Shown here: in pieces, positions 1 to 8,900 of the stretch
Numbering within the stretch: position 1 is the stretch's first letter
How the letters are laid out: every line of letters starts with the position of its first letter
From: Echinicola salinicaeni
GTDB taxonomy: Bacteria; Bacteroidota; Bacteroidia; Cytophagales; Cyclobacteriaceae
DNA length: 64,000 nucleotides
Direction of reading: 5' to 3'
NCBI RefSeq assembly: GCF_014280965.1
Contig: NZ_JACODZ010000001.1
Coordinates: forward strand, 620,001-684,000
Program-made: the position numbers and the translations under genes
The notes under the pieces: generated by a model
Databases searched by the model: none
The model's input: the letters and a program-made list of their open reading frames with translations, nothing else
What the model was told of the DNA's origin: nothing

Positions 1-1439
1 GCGTCTTTTCTTTCGCATTCCATCCGGAAGCTTTTGATCATCGTCGCAAAGTCAGATACTGAATTGGCCGCCCTGCCACTTAAGAAGGAATTTGAATTAT
101 CTACCACCTGCCAAAGAGGGATGTCGTGCTCATAGGCGGCTACCAGCATCTTTTCAACACTGCTTAGCCCAATACCTCTTTTGGGATAATTGATGACACG
201 TTTGAAGGCCTCCTCGTCATCAAGATTGACTACATAGCGAAGATAAGCCATCAAATCTTTGATTTCTTTTCTTTGGTAAAATGAAAGACCACCTACAATT
301 TTATAAGTAATATTCATTTTTCTCAAGGCTTCCTCTATCGCTCTTGATTGGGAGTTGGTCCTATAGAGTATAGCGAAATCACTGTTTTGAAGCTTTTTAT
401 TGTTTTTTTCCTCAAAGATAGTGGAGGCAACCATTCTGCCTTCCTCATTGTCCGAGGCAGATTTTATAAGCTCAATAAGGTCGCCGCTGTTGTTTTGGGT
501 CCAGACATTTTTCTTTAGCTGGGCTTTGTTTTTAGCAATGATGGAATTGGCTGCTTCGACAATGTTTTTTGTTGATCTATAGTTCTGTTCTAGTTTTACA
601 ACTTCCAGATCAGGGTAATCCTTTTCAAAGTTCAGGATATTTTGAATGTCGGCGCCTCTAAAAGCATAGATACTCTGGGCATCATCCCCAACCACACAGA
701 TGTTTTGGTGTACCGCTGCCAGTTTTTTGGTGATAAGGTACTGGGATAAATTGGTGTCCTGAAACTCATCTACTAGCACGTATCTAAATCGTTGCTGGTA
801 TTTATTAAGGACATCAGGATGATCTCTGAAAAGGACATTAGTGTTAAACAATAGATCATCAAAGTCCATTGCAGAAGACTTGAACAATCTTTTTTGATAT
901 GCCCTGTATATTTCTCCCATTCTCGGCTTCATGGCCGTTTCATCGTCTGCTTTGATATATGGGTCGTTAAGGTAGTTTTCCCAAGAGATTAACCTGTTTT
1001 TTGCCCCTGAAATCCTTGATAAAACAGTGTTAGGCTTATAAACTTTATCGTCCAGCTTCATCTCTTTGACGATGGTCTTGATCAGGGATTTACTGTCGTC
1101 AGTATCGTAAATGGTGAAGTTAGAGGGAAATCCAAGTTTTTCAGATTCGACCCTAAGGATTTTGGCGAAGATAGAGTGGAAAGTACCCATCCAAGTATTT
1201 CGTGCTTCCAGGCCAATAAGGTTTTCAATCCTGTTTCTCATCTCACTGGCAGCCTTATTGGTAAAGGTGAGTGAGAGGATCTGAAAGGGATCGACTCCCT
1301 TTGCATGTATTAAATGGGCAATCCTGTAAGTGAGTACCCTCGTTTTACCCGATCCTGCACCTGCAATGATCATCAATGGCCCTTCTGTATGTTCTACTGC
1401 TTGTCTTTGTGGGGGATTTAATCCTTCTAAATAATCCAT
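1..1439 (-). CDS. UvrD/PcrA-type ATP-dependent DNA helicase (N-terminal part, cut by window edge)
   Basis: Superfamily 1 DNA helicase of the UvrD/PcrA/Rep group, which unwinds DNA in repair and at stalled forks. The frame opens at an ATG read from 1439 and runs to position 1 without a stop. About 479 codons are therefore visible and the C-terminal third is missing. Visible motifs in order are the Q-motif region (LNPPQRQAV), Walker A (GAGSGKT), motif Ia (TFTNKAASEM), Walker B (VDEFQDTN), motif III (GDDAQSIYAFRGA) and motif IV (NYRS). PcrA or UvrD fits better than Rep or AddA because of the compact N-terminus, but the subfamily cannot be fixed without the C-terminus. It is followed upstream by a short 65-bp gap and the acyltransferase gene on the same strand. 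Confidence 0.93.
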   Translation of the reverse strand, partial: MDYLEGLNPPQRQAVEHTEGPLMIIAGAGSGKTRVLTYRIAHLIHAKGVDPFQILSLTFTNKAASEMRNRIENLIGLEARNTWMGTFHSIFAKILRVESEKLGFPSNFTIYDTDDSKSLIKTIVKEMKLDDKVYKPNTVLSRISGAKNRLISWENYLNDPYIKADDETAMKPRMGEIYRAYQKRLFKSSAMDFDDLLFNTNVLFRDHPDVLNKYQQRFRYVLVDEFQDTNLSQYLITKKLAAVHQNICVVGDDAQSIYAFRGADIQNILNFEKDYPDLEVVKLEQNYRSTKNIVEAANSIIAKNKAQLKKNVWTQNNSGDLIELIKSASDNEEGRMVASTIFEEKNNKKLQNSDFAILYRTNSQSRAIEEALRKMNITYKIVGGLSFYQRKEIKDLMAYLRYVVNLDDEEAFKRVINYPKRGIGLSSVEKMLVAAYEHDIPLWQVVDNSNSFLSGRAANSVSDFATMIKSFRMECERKD

Positions 1440-1504
1440 GCTTCTAACCTCCTGTAAGCTTCAAAGTTAATGTATATAAATGGAAAAATGGAAGCAAGTC
1501 GGGA

Positions 1505-2344
1505 TCACTTACTATTTTTCCATCTATTATGTGACCATAAGTACAATGCTGGTTCTTCCCGAATGTTCTTTTCTGTTAATTCAATAAATTTTTCCGTAAT
1601 ACTATGTTCTGTGGTATCATGTGGTGGTTCGGTTACAAAGCGATAGGTAAATTTATAATGGCCGCGTTTTATCTTATGAACTTCAGAAAATATCACTGTA
1701 AGGTCAAATCGTTTGGCTAGTTTTTCTGCTCCTTCAAAAAAACCTGTTTTTCGGTGCATGAAATAAGTGTGGTAGCGTTGGTCTTCTCTATTGGGTCTTT
1801 GGTCAGCAGCTAAGCCAATTAGTCTGGGGTGGTGTCTATGTTTTAAAAAGTGTCTTTGGAATTTACTCTTTTCCACTAAGTAACCACCAAATCTACTTCT
1901 TATGGCTCTCATCAGCTTTTCGAAAAACGGGTTGCTGACTTTTTGGTAAACAATTTCGATTCTTTCGTCGACCAAGGCCCTGACGGATAATGGGTGTCCT
2001 TCCCAGTTAAAGAAATGGGCGGTTAAGCCCACAATGACTTGCTCCCTTTCTAAAAGGCCTCTTAAGAGATCCATGTTTTCAAGTTGAAATCGCTTTTCTA
2101 TTTCAGCTTTACCCATGGTCATGAGTTTGATGGTCTCGGCAAATGAATCAGTGAGGTTTCTGTAAAATTCCCGCATGATCTTTTTCCTTTCTTGCGGGCT
2201 CTTCTCAGGAAAAGCATGTAACAGGTTTTCACTGACTACCTTTTTTCTGTATCCAATCAAATAATAAGCGATGAGGTAAAAGACATCTGATATCAAGTAT
2301 AAAAACCAAAGAGGGAGATAAGAAATTAAGCGGAATGCAAACAT
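1505..2344 (-). CDS. Lysophospholipid/lipid A biosynthesis acyltransferase (LpxL/HtrB family)
   Basis: 279 residues, the usual length for the Bacteroidota members of the LpxL/LpxM (HtrB) family. These enzymes transfer a secondary acyl chain onto lipid A precursors at the inner membrane. An N-terminal hydrophobic stretch (about residues 5-30) should anchor it. The catalytic H-x4-D/E motif is present as H110-FFNW-E115. The C-terminus carries the family-typical ALYLWSHNRWK segment. The gene lies on the minus strand behind the helicase with a 65-bp gap, and its start diverges from the sigma-factor gene across a 130-bp region. The family assignment is strong. The exact acyl donor and position on lipid A are not visible. 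Confidence 0.9.
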   Translation of the reverse strand: MFAFRLISYLPLWFLYLISDVFYLIAYYLIGYRKKVVSENLLHAFPEKSPQERKKIMREFYRNLTDSFAETIKLMTMGKAEIEKRFQLENMDLLRGLLEREQVIVGLTAHFFNWEGHPLSVRALVDERIEIVYQKVSNPFFEKLMRAIRSRFGGYLVEKSKFQRHFLKHRHHPRLIGLAADQRPNREDQRYHTYFMHRKTGFFEGAEKLAKRFDLTVIFSEVHKIKRGHYKFTYRFVTEPPHDTTEHSITEKFIELTEKNIREEPALYLWSHNRWKNSK

Positions 2345-2398
2345 TAAGTGCTGTGTTACGTTAAACTCGTCCTATTGAAAGGTGAAAGGCGTGGTTTT

Positions 2399-2428
2399 GG
2401 GAACTCAAAATAAATCAAATCAAGCGAA
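2399..2428 (+). promoter_or_regulatory. Candidate ECF-type promoter upstream of the sigma factor gene
   Basis: GGGAACT lies at 2399-2405 and resembles the GGAAC -35 core recognised by many ECF sigma factors. A GCGAATT segment follows about 18 bases later (2424-2430) at a spacing that could serve as a -10. No clear TAnnTTTG element of the house-keeping type is seen here. This would fit autoregulation by the downstream SigR-like factor, but the -10 does not match the GTT of SigR promoters, so the call is weak. Confidence 0.25.
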
Positions 2429-2479
2429 TTCTTTCAAAAAATTAGTGATAAATTAAGTCAATGATTATTTTTGAAGCTT

Positions 2480-3070
2480 ATGTCTGAGGTACAGAAGAAA
2501 AAATATTCCGATAAAGAGAAGAATAATATATTCGATCATGAGTTTATGCCCCATATTGACTCGATGTATAATTTTGCCTTCAGGCTGACTTTTGATGAGG
2601 ATGATGCCAAAGATTTGGTCCAAGATACTTATTTAAAAGCTTACCGTTTTATAAACTCCTTTGAACAGGGCACTAATGCTAAGGCTTGGTTGTTTAGGAT
2701 TTTGAAGAACAGTTTTATCAATGAGTATAGGAAAAAGAGTAAGCAGCCATCGAAGGTAGATTATCAGGAAGTTGAAACTTATTATAACTCCGATAGTGTT
2801 GACTATAATATTACCTCAGATCTAAGGATAGACGCGGTAAAGGATATGCTGGGGGATGAAATCTCCAATGCGCTCAACAGTTTGGCTGTAGATTTCAGAA
2901 CTGTCATCATTTTATGTGATCTTGAAGGTTTTACTTATGAGGAAATGGCCAAGATTTTAGACATTCCTATCGGTACAGTCAGATCAAGATTACACAGGGC
3001 AAGGAACTTATTGAAGGAGAAATTACATTCTTATGCTAAGAATATGGGGTATGATACTGAGGAAGAGTGA
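2480..3070 (+). CDS. RNA polymerase ECF sigma factor, SigR/SigH-like
   Basis: Extracytoplasmic-function sigma-70 protein of 196 residues from the ATG at 2480. A TTG three codons upstream (2471) is possible but less likely. Region 2 is recognisable as MYNFAFRLTFDEDDAKDLVQDTYLKAY-type sequence followed by AWLFRILKN and FINEYRK. Region 4 is recognisable as FRTVIILCDLEGFTYEEMA and GTVRSRLHRAR. Similarity to Streptomyces SigR is notable in region 2 (GTNAKAWLFRIL and SFINEYRKK). SigR factors drive thiol-oxidative stress regulons and are held by a zinc anti-sigma protein, and the next gene encodes just such a protein. The gene starts a tight run of sigma factor, anti-sigma, gmk and nadD. The actual regulon is not known from this sequence. 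Confidence 0.93.
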   Translation: MSEVQKKKYSDKEKNNIFDHEFMPHIDSMYNFAFRLTFDEDDAKDLVQDTYLKAYRFINSFEQGTNAKAWLFRILKNSFINEYRKKSKQPSKVDYQEVETYYNSDSVDYNITSDLRIDAVKDMLGDEISNALNSLAVDFRTVIILCDLEGFTYEEMAKILDIPIGTVRSRLHRARNLLKEKLHSYAKNMGYDTEEE

Positions 3071-3100
3071 TTTGAGTTTGAAAGTGAAATTAAAAGGAAC

Positions 3101-3373
3101 ATGGAGAAAAAAATAGACTCGTCCGGAGAAAAGAAACTTAAGTGTGGTGATGTAAGCAAGTGCTTCCAGCTTTTGGAAAGCATCTTGGATGGTGAGGATA
3201 AAGATGCTTCTAAGGAGGTTTTGAAAGAAAAACTATCAAAATGTCAGCCCTGTTTTGAACATTATCACCTAGAGCAAGCTATTCGTGAGGTACTTAAAAA
3301 TAAGTGTACAAAACAATCTGTGCCTGGGGAATTGGCTAACAGTATCCGCCAGAAAATCGAAGATATTAAATAA
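3101..3373 (+). CDS. RsrA-like zinc anti-sigma factor (putative)
   Basis: 90-residue protein directly after the sigma gene (30-bp gap). It aligns by eye with Streptomyces RsrA, the redox-sensing anti-sigma factor of SigR: a CFQLLESILDGE segment, then SKCQPCFEHYHLEQAIREVL, then KNKC and VPGELANSIRQKI. Cysteines are at residues 15, 21, 48, 51 and 69. In RsrA a histidine four residues before the CxxC cysteine is a zinc ligand. Here that position is lysine 44, although H54 and H56 lie just after the CxxC pair. Function as anti-sigma is inferred from the alignment and the gene order. Whether it binds zinc or senses disulfide stress is open. A 12-bp gap leads into gmk. Confidence 0.75.
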   Translation: MEKKIDSSGEKKLKCGDVSKCFQLLESILDGEDKDASKEVLKEKLSKCQPCFEHYHLEQAIREVLKNKCTKQSVPGELANSIRQKIEDIK

Positions 3374-3385
3374 GAAATCACCACC

Positions 3386-3955
3386 ATGTCTTTTGGAAAA
3401 GCTTTTATTTTTTCAGCACCTTCGGGCTCTGGAAAAACCACTATTGTTCATCACCTTCTTTCGAACCATGATAATTTAGATTTTTCAATTTCAGCTTGTA
3501 CCCGGGATAAGCGAGGGGAAGAAGAGGATGGTAAAGATTATTATTTTTTAAGCCTGGATGAATTTAAGACGAAAATTGAAGAAGATGCCTTTATAGAATG
3601 GGAAGAAGTCTATGAAGGGAATTTCTATGGAACCCTCAAGTCAGAAATGCAAAGGATTTGGGACAGTGGCAAACATGTAGTCTTTGATGTGGATGTAAAA
3701 GGAGGGTTGAAAATCAAAGAGTATTTTGGTAACCGAGCCTTGGCTGTTTTTGTAAAAGTCCCTTCCTTGGAAGTATTAGCAGAAAGATTAAAGGATAGAG
3801 GTACAGAATCCGCTGAAAACCTCGAAAAGAGAATTAGTAAGGCCAAATTTGAGATGTCTTTTCAGGATAAATTTGATGCTGTTTTGGTAAATGATGATAT
3901 GGAAAAATCATTTCAAAAAGCAGGTACACTGGTCAATGAATTCATTGATAAATAG
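3386..3955 (+). CDS. gmk: Guanylate kinase
   Basis: Phosphorylates GMP to GDP with ATP, an essential step of guanine nucleotide supply in the cytoplasm. 189 residues is the normal length. The P-loop [10 protein letters not shown] is at residues 10-19. The GMP-binding core is visible as [19 protein letters not shown] and the [13 protein letters not shown] segment. VDVKGG and the lid-like region follow. It is the third gene of the sigma factor operon and sits 6 bp before nadD, so its expression may be partly tied to the stress sigma factor. Confidence 0.97.
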   Translation: MSFGKAFIFSAPSGSGKTTIVHHLLSNHDNLDFSISACTRDKRGEEEDGKDYYFLSLDEFKTKIEEDAFIEWEEVYEGNFYGTLKSEMQRIWDSGKHVVFDVDVKGGLKIKEYFGNRALAVFVKVPSLEVLAERLKDRGTESAENLEKRISKAKFEMSFQDKFDAVLVNDDMEKSFQKAGTLVNEFIDK

Positions 3956-3961
3956 GGAAAA

Positions 3962-4528
3962 TTGAAGGTAGGTTTATTTTTCGGTTCATTTAACCCCATT
4001 CACATCGGGCATTTGATCATTGCGAATGTCATGCAGGACAGGACAGATTTGGATGAGGTCTGGTTTGTGGTTTCTCCCCAAAATCCTTTTAAAAAAAGAA
4101 AAGCCTTATTGCACGAATTTGATAGGTTGCGAATGGTGGAACTGGCCATTGAAGGAAATTTCCATTTTAGGGCAAAGGATGTTGAATTTCATATGCCCAA
4201 GCCCAGTTATACCATTGATACTTTGACCTACCTTTCTGAAAAACATCCCCAAAATGAATTTAAACTGATCATTGGAGGGGACAATTTGACACATTTCCAT
4301 AAGTGGAAAAATTCAGAACAAATTTTGGAACATTATGGGCTCTATGTTTATCCTAGACCTGGGGAGTCAAAAGCATATTCACATCCCAACGTTCAGTTTG
4401 TAGAGGCACCTTTAATTGATATCTCCGCTACTTTTATAAGAAAATCTGTAGAGGAGGGTAAATCTGTTACCTATCTGTTACCGCCTTTAGTAGAAGATTA
4501 TATAAGAGGGAAAAAATTCTTTCAATAA
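3962..4528 (+). CDS. nadD: Nicotinate-nucleotide adenylyltransferase
   Basis: Adenylates nicotinate mononucleotide to deamido-NAD in NAD synthesis. 188 residues. The nucleotidyltransferase motif is present as GSFNPIHIGH (residues 8-17, with H14 and H17), and the ISATFIRK motif near residue 154 matches the ISSTxIR signature. The start is TTG at 3962: the sequence from there gives the canonical MKVGLFFGSFNP N-terminus and no ATG lies between it and the gmk stop 6 bp upstream. It is the last gene of the operon and is followed at once by a strong hairpin. Confidence 0.95.
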   Translation: MKVGLFFGSFNPIHIGHLIIANVMQDRTDLDEVWFVVSPQNPFKKRKALLHEFDRLRMVELAIEGNFHFRAKDVEFHMPKPSYTIDTLTYLSEKHPQNEFKLIIGGDNLTHFHKWKNSEQILEHYGLYVYPRPGESKAYSHPNVQFVEAPLIDISATFIRKSVEEGKSVTYLLPPLVEDYIRGKKFFQ

Positions 4529-4540
4529 ACAAGAAAAAAT

Positions 4541-4570
4541 AAGGCCTGATAATATTGATTATCAGGCCTT
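4541..4570. terminator. Bidirectional rho-independent terminator between nadD and the convergent haloperoxidase-like gene
   Basis: A perfect 13-bp stem pairs 4541-4553 with 4558-4570 around a 4-base loop. It is flanked by an A-rich run on the left and ATTTAT on the right, so it can work for the plus-strand operon ending at 4528 and the minus-strand operon ending at 4587. Confidence 0.85.
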
Positions 4571-4586
4571 ATTTATGATATAGACA

Positions 4587-5900
4587 TTAAGAACTGATTT
4601 TGTCAACAATCCAGTTTCCTACGTTTTTTCCTTGGGTCTGGCCTCTGGTGATAGCATCCATAAAATGTATCCCTCCATAAAGCCTGGAGATCGCTGCTTC
4701 ATTGGCTGCTTGAGCAAATGATTCATAGGTTCTAGCTTTTAGTCCGTAGCGTTCTTCAACGGTGTCCGAATATTCAAAATTGTCACCAAGATAGTGGGTG
4801 AGAATTACCGATGCTGCTGTGGAAACAGTTGAATGTCCACTCAGATATTCAGGAAAAGGTGGTGTTTGTAGGAATGGGGTCCATGTTGGATCGATATATT
4901 TTCTGATGGCTGTTTCTGGTCTAATTCTGTTGCTCCTATATTTTTCATCCCAACAGGCGATAAACCCATCCATTAATGTCACTGCTACCATGGTGTGGAT
5001 TTCCAAGGTTTTTGCAAATGAAAGACCTGCTTTTTGACAGGCTATATTGGTAATACCCATCCAGTGTGCACCTGGGGATATTTTTTTCATGCCAACCATC
5101 AAGTGACCATTGTCTTGTAGTGCAAAAGGATTACAGTCCCAAAATGCTGCAATTTCTTTATTTTCCTCATTGAGGTCGACTTTGTATACTTCTTCGGTGA
5201 TTTTAAAGAATTCAGAAGTTTTTTCAGGAGAAAATGCAACAGGTGGAGCTGGTTTGAACTGTTGGGCTGAGTCCAAAAAGAATGGTCTCACCGTGTGGAA
5301 GTAAGGTTCAACAGGGGCAAAATAACCTGGAGGTGTTGGGTACCAGCTACCGGGTGTTTCCAATGGTGAATACCTAGGGTAGTTGCTGATTAAATTGTAT
5401 CCATCAGCCTTGGCATATTTTAGTATCTCTTTGCTAATGGATTTGGCGTATGCTAAAGAGTGAGAAATTGTCGTCTCATCTACGCCCATATTTCTGCAGC
5501 TATCCAAAATGGCATCCTCCAATGATTGGAGTTCAGGTCCTGAAGGCTGTATTTTTTTTGCAGTTTGAAGCATCCCTAAAACAGCACTAAGCTGGTAAGA
5601 TTGCTCTGGAAATCCTGATGGTTTTTTGATATCAGGATATTGATTGAGAACACCATGTAGGTCTGATAGGCTAGTGTCATTTTGGGAGGTGATTTCATAG
5701 CCCGTTAGACAGGCATAAGAGAAAAACCTTGCAGCTAATGGGGGATTGGTGACGTCGTGTATCATCAATTCCGTCATTTGAATGGTCACCTCATCTATAT
5801 AGGAGGTTGGGATAGCTATCTTTTTATTTTCTTTTTTGCCACATCCGAATAGAAAAATGGCTATTAAAATTAGTCCGAGGAATTGATTGAAATATTTCAT
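4587..5900 (-). CDS. Vanadium-dependent haloperoxidase/PAP2-superfamily lipoprotein
   Basis: 437 residues from the ATG read at 5900. An in-frame ATG further upstream (5978) would overlap the preceding gene and bury the signal peptide. Residues 1-20 form a lipoprotein signal ending in LFGC (C20). The C-terminal half carries the vanadate/phosphate-binding set shared by vanadium haloperoxidases and PAP2 acid phosphatases: K320-x6-R327-P, S354-G355-H356 and SR406-x5-H412. The fold is therefore supported, but haloperoxidase and phosphatase activity cannot be told apart by these residues. It is the last gene of a minus-strand locus with SusC, SusD and an FG-GAP/UnbV protein, 23 bp behind the latter. 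The lipoprotein signal suggests an outer-membrane or periplasmic site. Confidence 0.88.
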   Translation of the reverse strand: MKYFNQFLGLILIAIFLFGCGKKENKKIAIPTSYIDEVTIQMTELMIHDVTNPPLAARFFSYACLTGYEITSQNDTSLSDLHGVLNQYPDIKKPSGFPEQSYQLSAVLGMLQTAKKIQPSGPELQSLEDAILDSCRNMGVDETTISHSLAYAKSISKEILKYAKADGYNLISNYPRYSPLETPGSWYPTPPGYFAPVEPYFHTVRPFFLDSAQQFKPAPPVAFSPEKTSEFFKITEEVYKVDLNEENKEIAAFWDCNPFALQDNGHLMVGMKKISPGAHWMGITNIACQKAGLSFAKTLEIHTMVAVTLMDGFIACWDEKYRSNRIRPETAIRKYIDPTWTPFLQTPPFPEYLSGHSTVSTAASVILTHYLGDNFEYSDTVEERYGLKARTYESFAQAANEAAISRLYGGIHFMDAITRGQTQGKNVGNWIVDKISS

Positions 5901-5923
5901 GATAGGTAATCGATTTAAATACT

Positions 5924-8900
5924 TTATTGGGCAGGGGTATAGGCAACTATACCTGTTTGGTTGATGCCAAACAGCCATTGGTCCTTCAGCTTGATAATAC
6001 TACGTACATCTCCTTTTAATTTGAATCCTGATTGATGTTGTGGGATATATTTAAATCCACCTTGTCCATCCCCTTTTAAAAGGGTGCCATAGTTAGCATC
6101 ATATTTCCCAAATCGCAATCTGGCATTTTCAATATTGCCACATAAGAGCAGGTCCATATTTCCATCTCGGTCAAAATCATCACATGCAATGGCCATGATC
6201 GGAGAGGCCTGAGCTTCCTGCGGTAAAGTGGCTGGGGTGTATTTCCCCGAGCTATTGCTTAAGAATACAGCGGTTTTTAGATAGTTGGCTGATAGTTCTT
6301 TTGCTCCTTTAAGTTCTTCTTGGGTAAATATATCAGCAATTTTTGCTTGAGCATAACTTTTATAGCTTGGAAAACGGGTTCTCATGCTGGCCATTTGGTC
6401 CAAAAGCTCATCTCTGGTAAGATAAGGAAATTTTTCACCTTGGATATAACAGGTCAAAATAGGATCAATAGAACCATTTTCATCGAAGTCTTTATAGAGC
6501 ATTTCTGTAGGCTCTTTTTGATTGGCGTGTATCTGGGTATTGGTGCCTTGGTTTCCTATTATAAGATCCATTTGGCCATCACCATTAAGATCTTCTATTT
6601 CCAAGGTATTCCACCAACCGCTATAATTACCTTCAATATACTTGTCAGTGACCTTGGAAAGTTTTCCATCTTCTTGTTCATAGATACTGATGGGCATCCA
6701 TTCACCTATAATGATCAATTCGTCCTTTCCATCAGCATTTAAATCGGCCCATTGTGCATCAGTTACTAGGCCTGGGGTCTCAAGCTCACTGGACACTGCT
6801 TTGGTTTGATCAGTAAATTTTCCTTTGCCATCATTGATTAATATATAGCTTCTAGGGGCTGCCGGGTACATTCCAGGAATAACTCTTCCCCCAACAAATA
6901 AATCTGGAGCACCATCTGCATTGATGTCTGAAGAGCTTACAGTGCCAGAACTTACCAGCATGCTTGGCAATGCGCTATTGGATTTTTTAAAATTGCCATT
7001 ACCGTCATTGATATAAATCCTGTCTTGGAGATTTTTGTCCTCAGGCATAAAGTTGGAATACCCACCACTGGCCACATAAAGATCCAGATGGTCATCACCA
7101 TTGATGTCTAGAAATATGGCATCTGTATCCTCACTGTCTTTGTCTGCTAAAAAGGCTTGTCCCTTTGATTTAGTGAAACTACCATTTTGGTTTTGAAGGA
7201 ATAGGCTTGCTGCATCTCCTAGTCCGCCTCCAACAAAAATATCTTCCAGTCCATCGCTGTTTACATCAGCTTTGGCCATGGTAGGGCTGTTAAATGATAG
7301 AGGATTAACTAATAGAGGCTGCCTTTTGAAATCATTTATATTATTTCTGCTTAGGTTAGGGGTGATGGGTGATTGTGAAGTGGTGAATAGCGGAGAGTTT
7401 TTCTCTTCAGTCCTTTTTTTATCCAATGCATCAGCTTCTGAAATCGCCAAAGTTTGGTTAGGTTTGACATTTTCCAATTGCTGGATTTTTCCACTTTGCC
7501 ACTCCACGCGGATGGAGTCTATGGTGTTGGCTTTTCCTATTCCAAAATGCATCATTGGAGAAACGCTGGACTGATAGCCACGGGTAGGCATTTGTTCTTG
7601 ATAATAAACTTCTTGGTCACTATATATCCAGATTTTAGTGCCCAGTCCAAATGTGTTTTTGTCTTTTCCCTTTAGTTGTATTTTTAGGTATGCATTTTCT
7701 GATTGTGTATCACTTAGATTTTCAAATACAAAGGCCTCCAGGTTTATATTATTGACTACTAAGTCTAAATCACCATCATTGTCCAGATCAGCGTAAGCGG
7801 CGCCATTGCTGTTGGAAGAAAAGTCTAGTCCCCATTTCTTGCTTACTTTGTCAAATGTAAGGTCTCCATTATTTTTGAACATATAGTTGTGAAGGTTGGA
7901 AGAAGGGATTTGTTTGACGAGATCCAACACATTTTGCCTCCTGATATTACCATCGTTATTTTGGACATAATCTCCCATAAATTTTAGGAAGTCCATATTG
8001 GTATAATCCCGTAAATATCCGTTTGTGATATATAAATCCTTCCAGCCATCGTTATCAAAATCTGCAAAAAGTGCTGCCCAGCTCCAATCTGTATTGGATA
8101 TTCCAGCCATTTGACCAATTTCACTGAATGACTGGTTACCATTATTGACCTGCAACATGTTTCTCATGTATTGATGGTGAAAGCCTACTTTGACTTTAAA
8201 GTCAAATTTTTCATAGTTATCAGGTGCCATGAGTAATTTTTGTCGATTATTATCCTCTGGCAACATGTCCAGTGTAAAAATATCTGGTAAACCATCATTA
8301 TTGATATCAGCAACATCACTCCCCATGGAAAAGTGGGAGGTATGTCCCATTTCGCTGCCAATTACATCGGTAAAGGTGCCGTCACCATTATTGATATAAA
8401 GATAATCAGGCGCAGTATAATCATTACTTTCATAGATGTCGGGCCATCCATCGCCATTGATGTCGGCAACACCCAAACCCAAGCCATAGGAGAGGGCAGA
8501 GTTCCTGATCCCGGCTTTTTCCGTAACCTCAATAAATTTTCCATTATCATTTCTAAAAAGTTGAGATCCAGCAGGTGATTTTGATTTCAGTATTTCTGCT
8601 GTACTAGATTCATCGAGGACAGGAAGGGATTTGTGATTGTGGTTAAGCAGGTAAAGGTCCAGATCTCCATCTTTGTCATAATCAAAAAATGTCCCTTGGG
8701 TACTGGTTGCAGAACTAGCAATTCCATATTTTTCAGCTTCCTCAGAAAATTTGGGAATGCCATTTTTATCAGATCCCTGATTAATGTAGAGTTCATTTTT
8801 TCTTTTTTCTGGTCTCAAATTACCTGAATAGCACACATAGATATCTAGTAAACCATCTCCATTTACATCTGCCATGGTAACGCCCGTTTTCCAAGGCCCC

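Noticed and set aside
3625-3846. Antisense open frame inside gmk
   Set aside because: Guanylate kinase is complete and conserved on the other strand.
5901-5978. Longer N-terminus for the haloperoxidase-like protein
   Set aside because: The extension would overlap the FG-GAP gene and place 26 residues before the lipoprotein signal.
6320-6742. 140-codon open frame antisense to the FG-GAP gene
   Set aside because: It is the shadow of a repetitive Asp/Asn/Gly-rich coding sequence. The calcium-loop repeats on the other strand are decisive.
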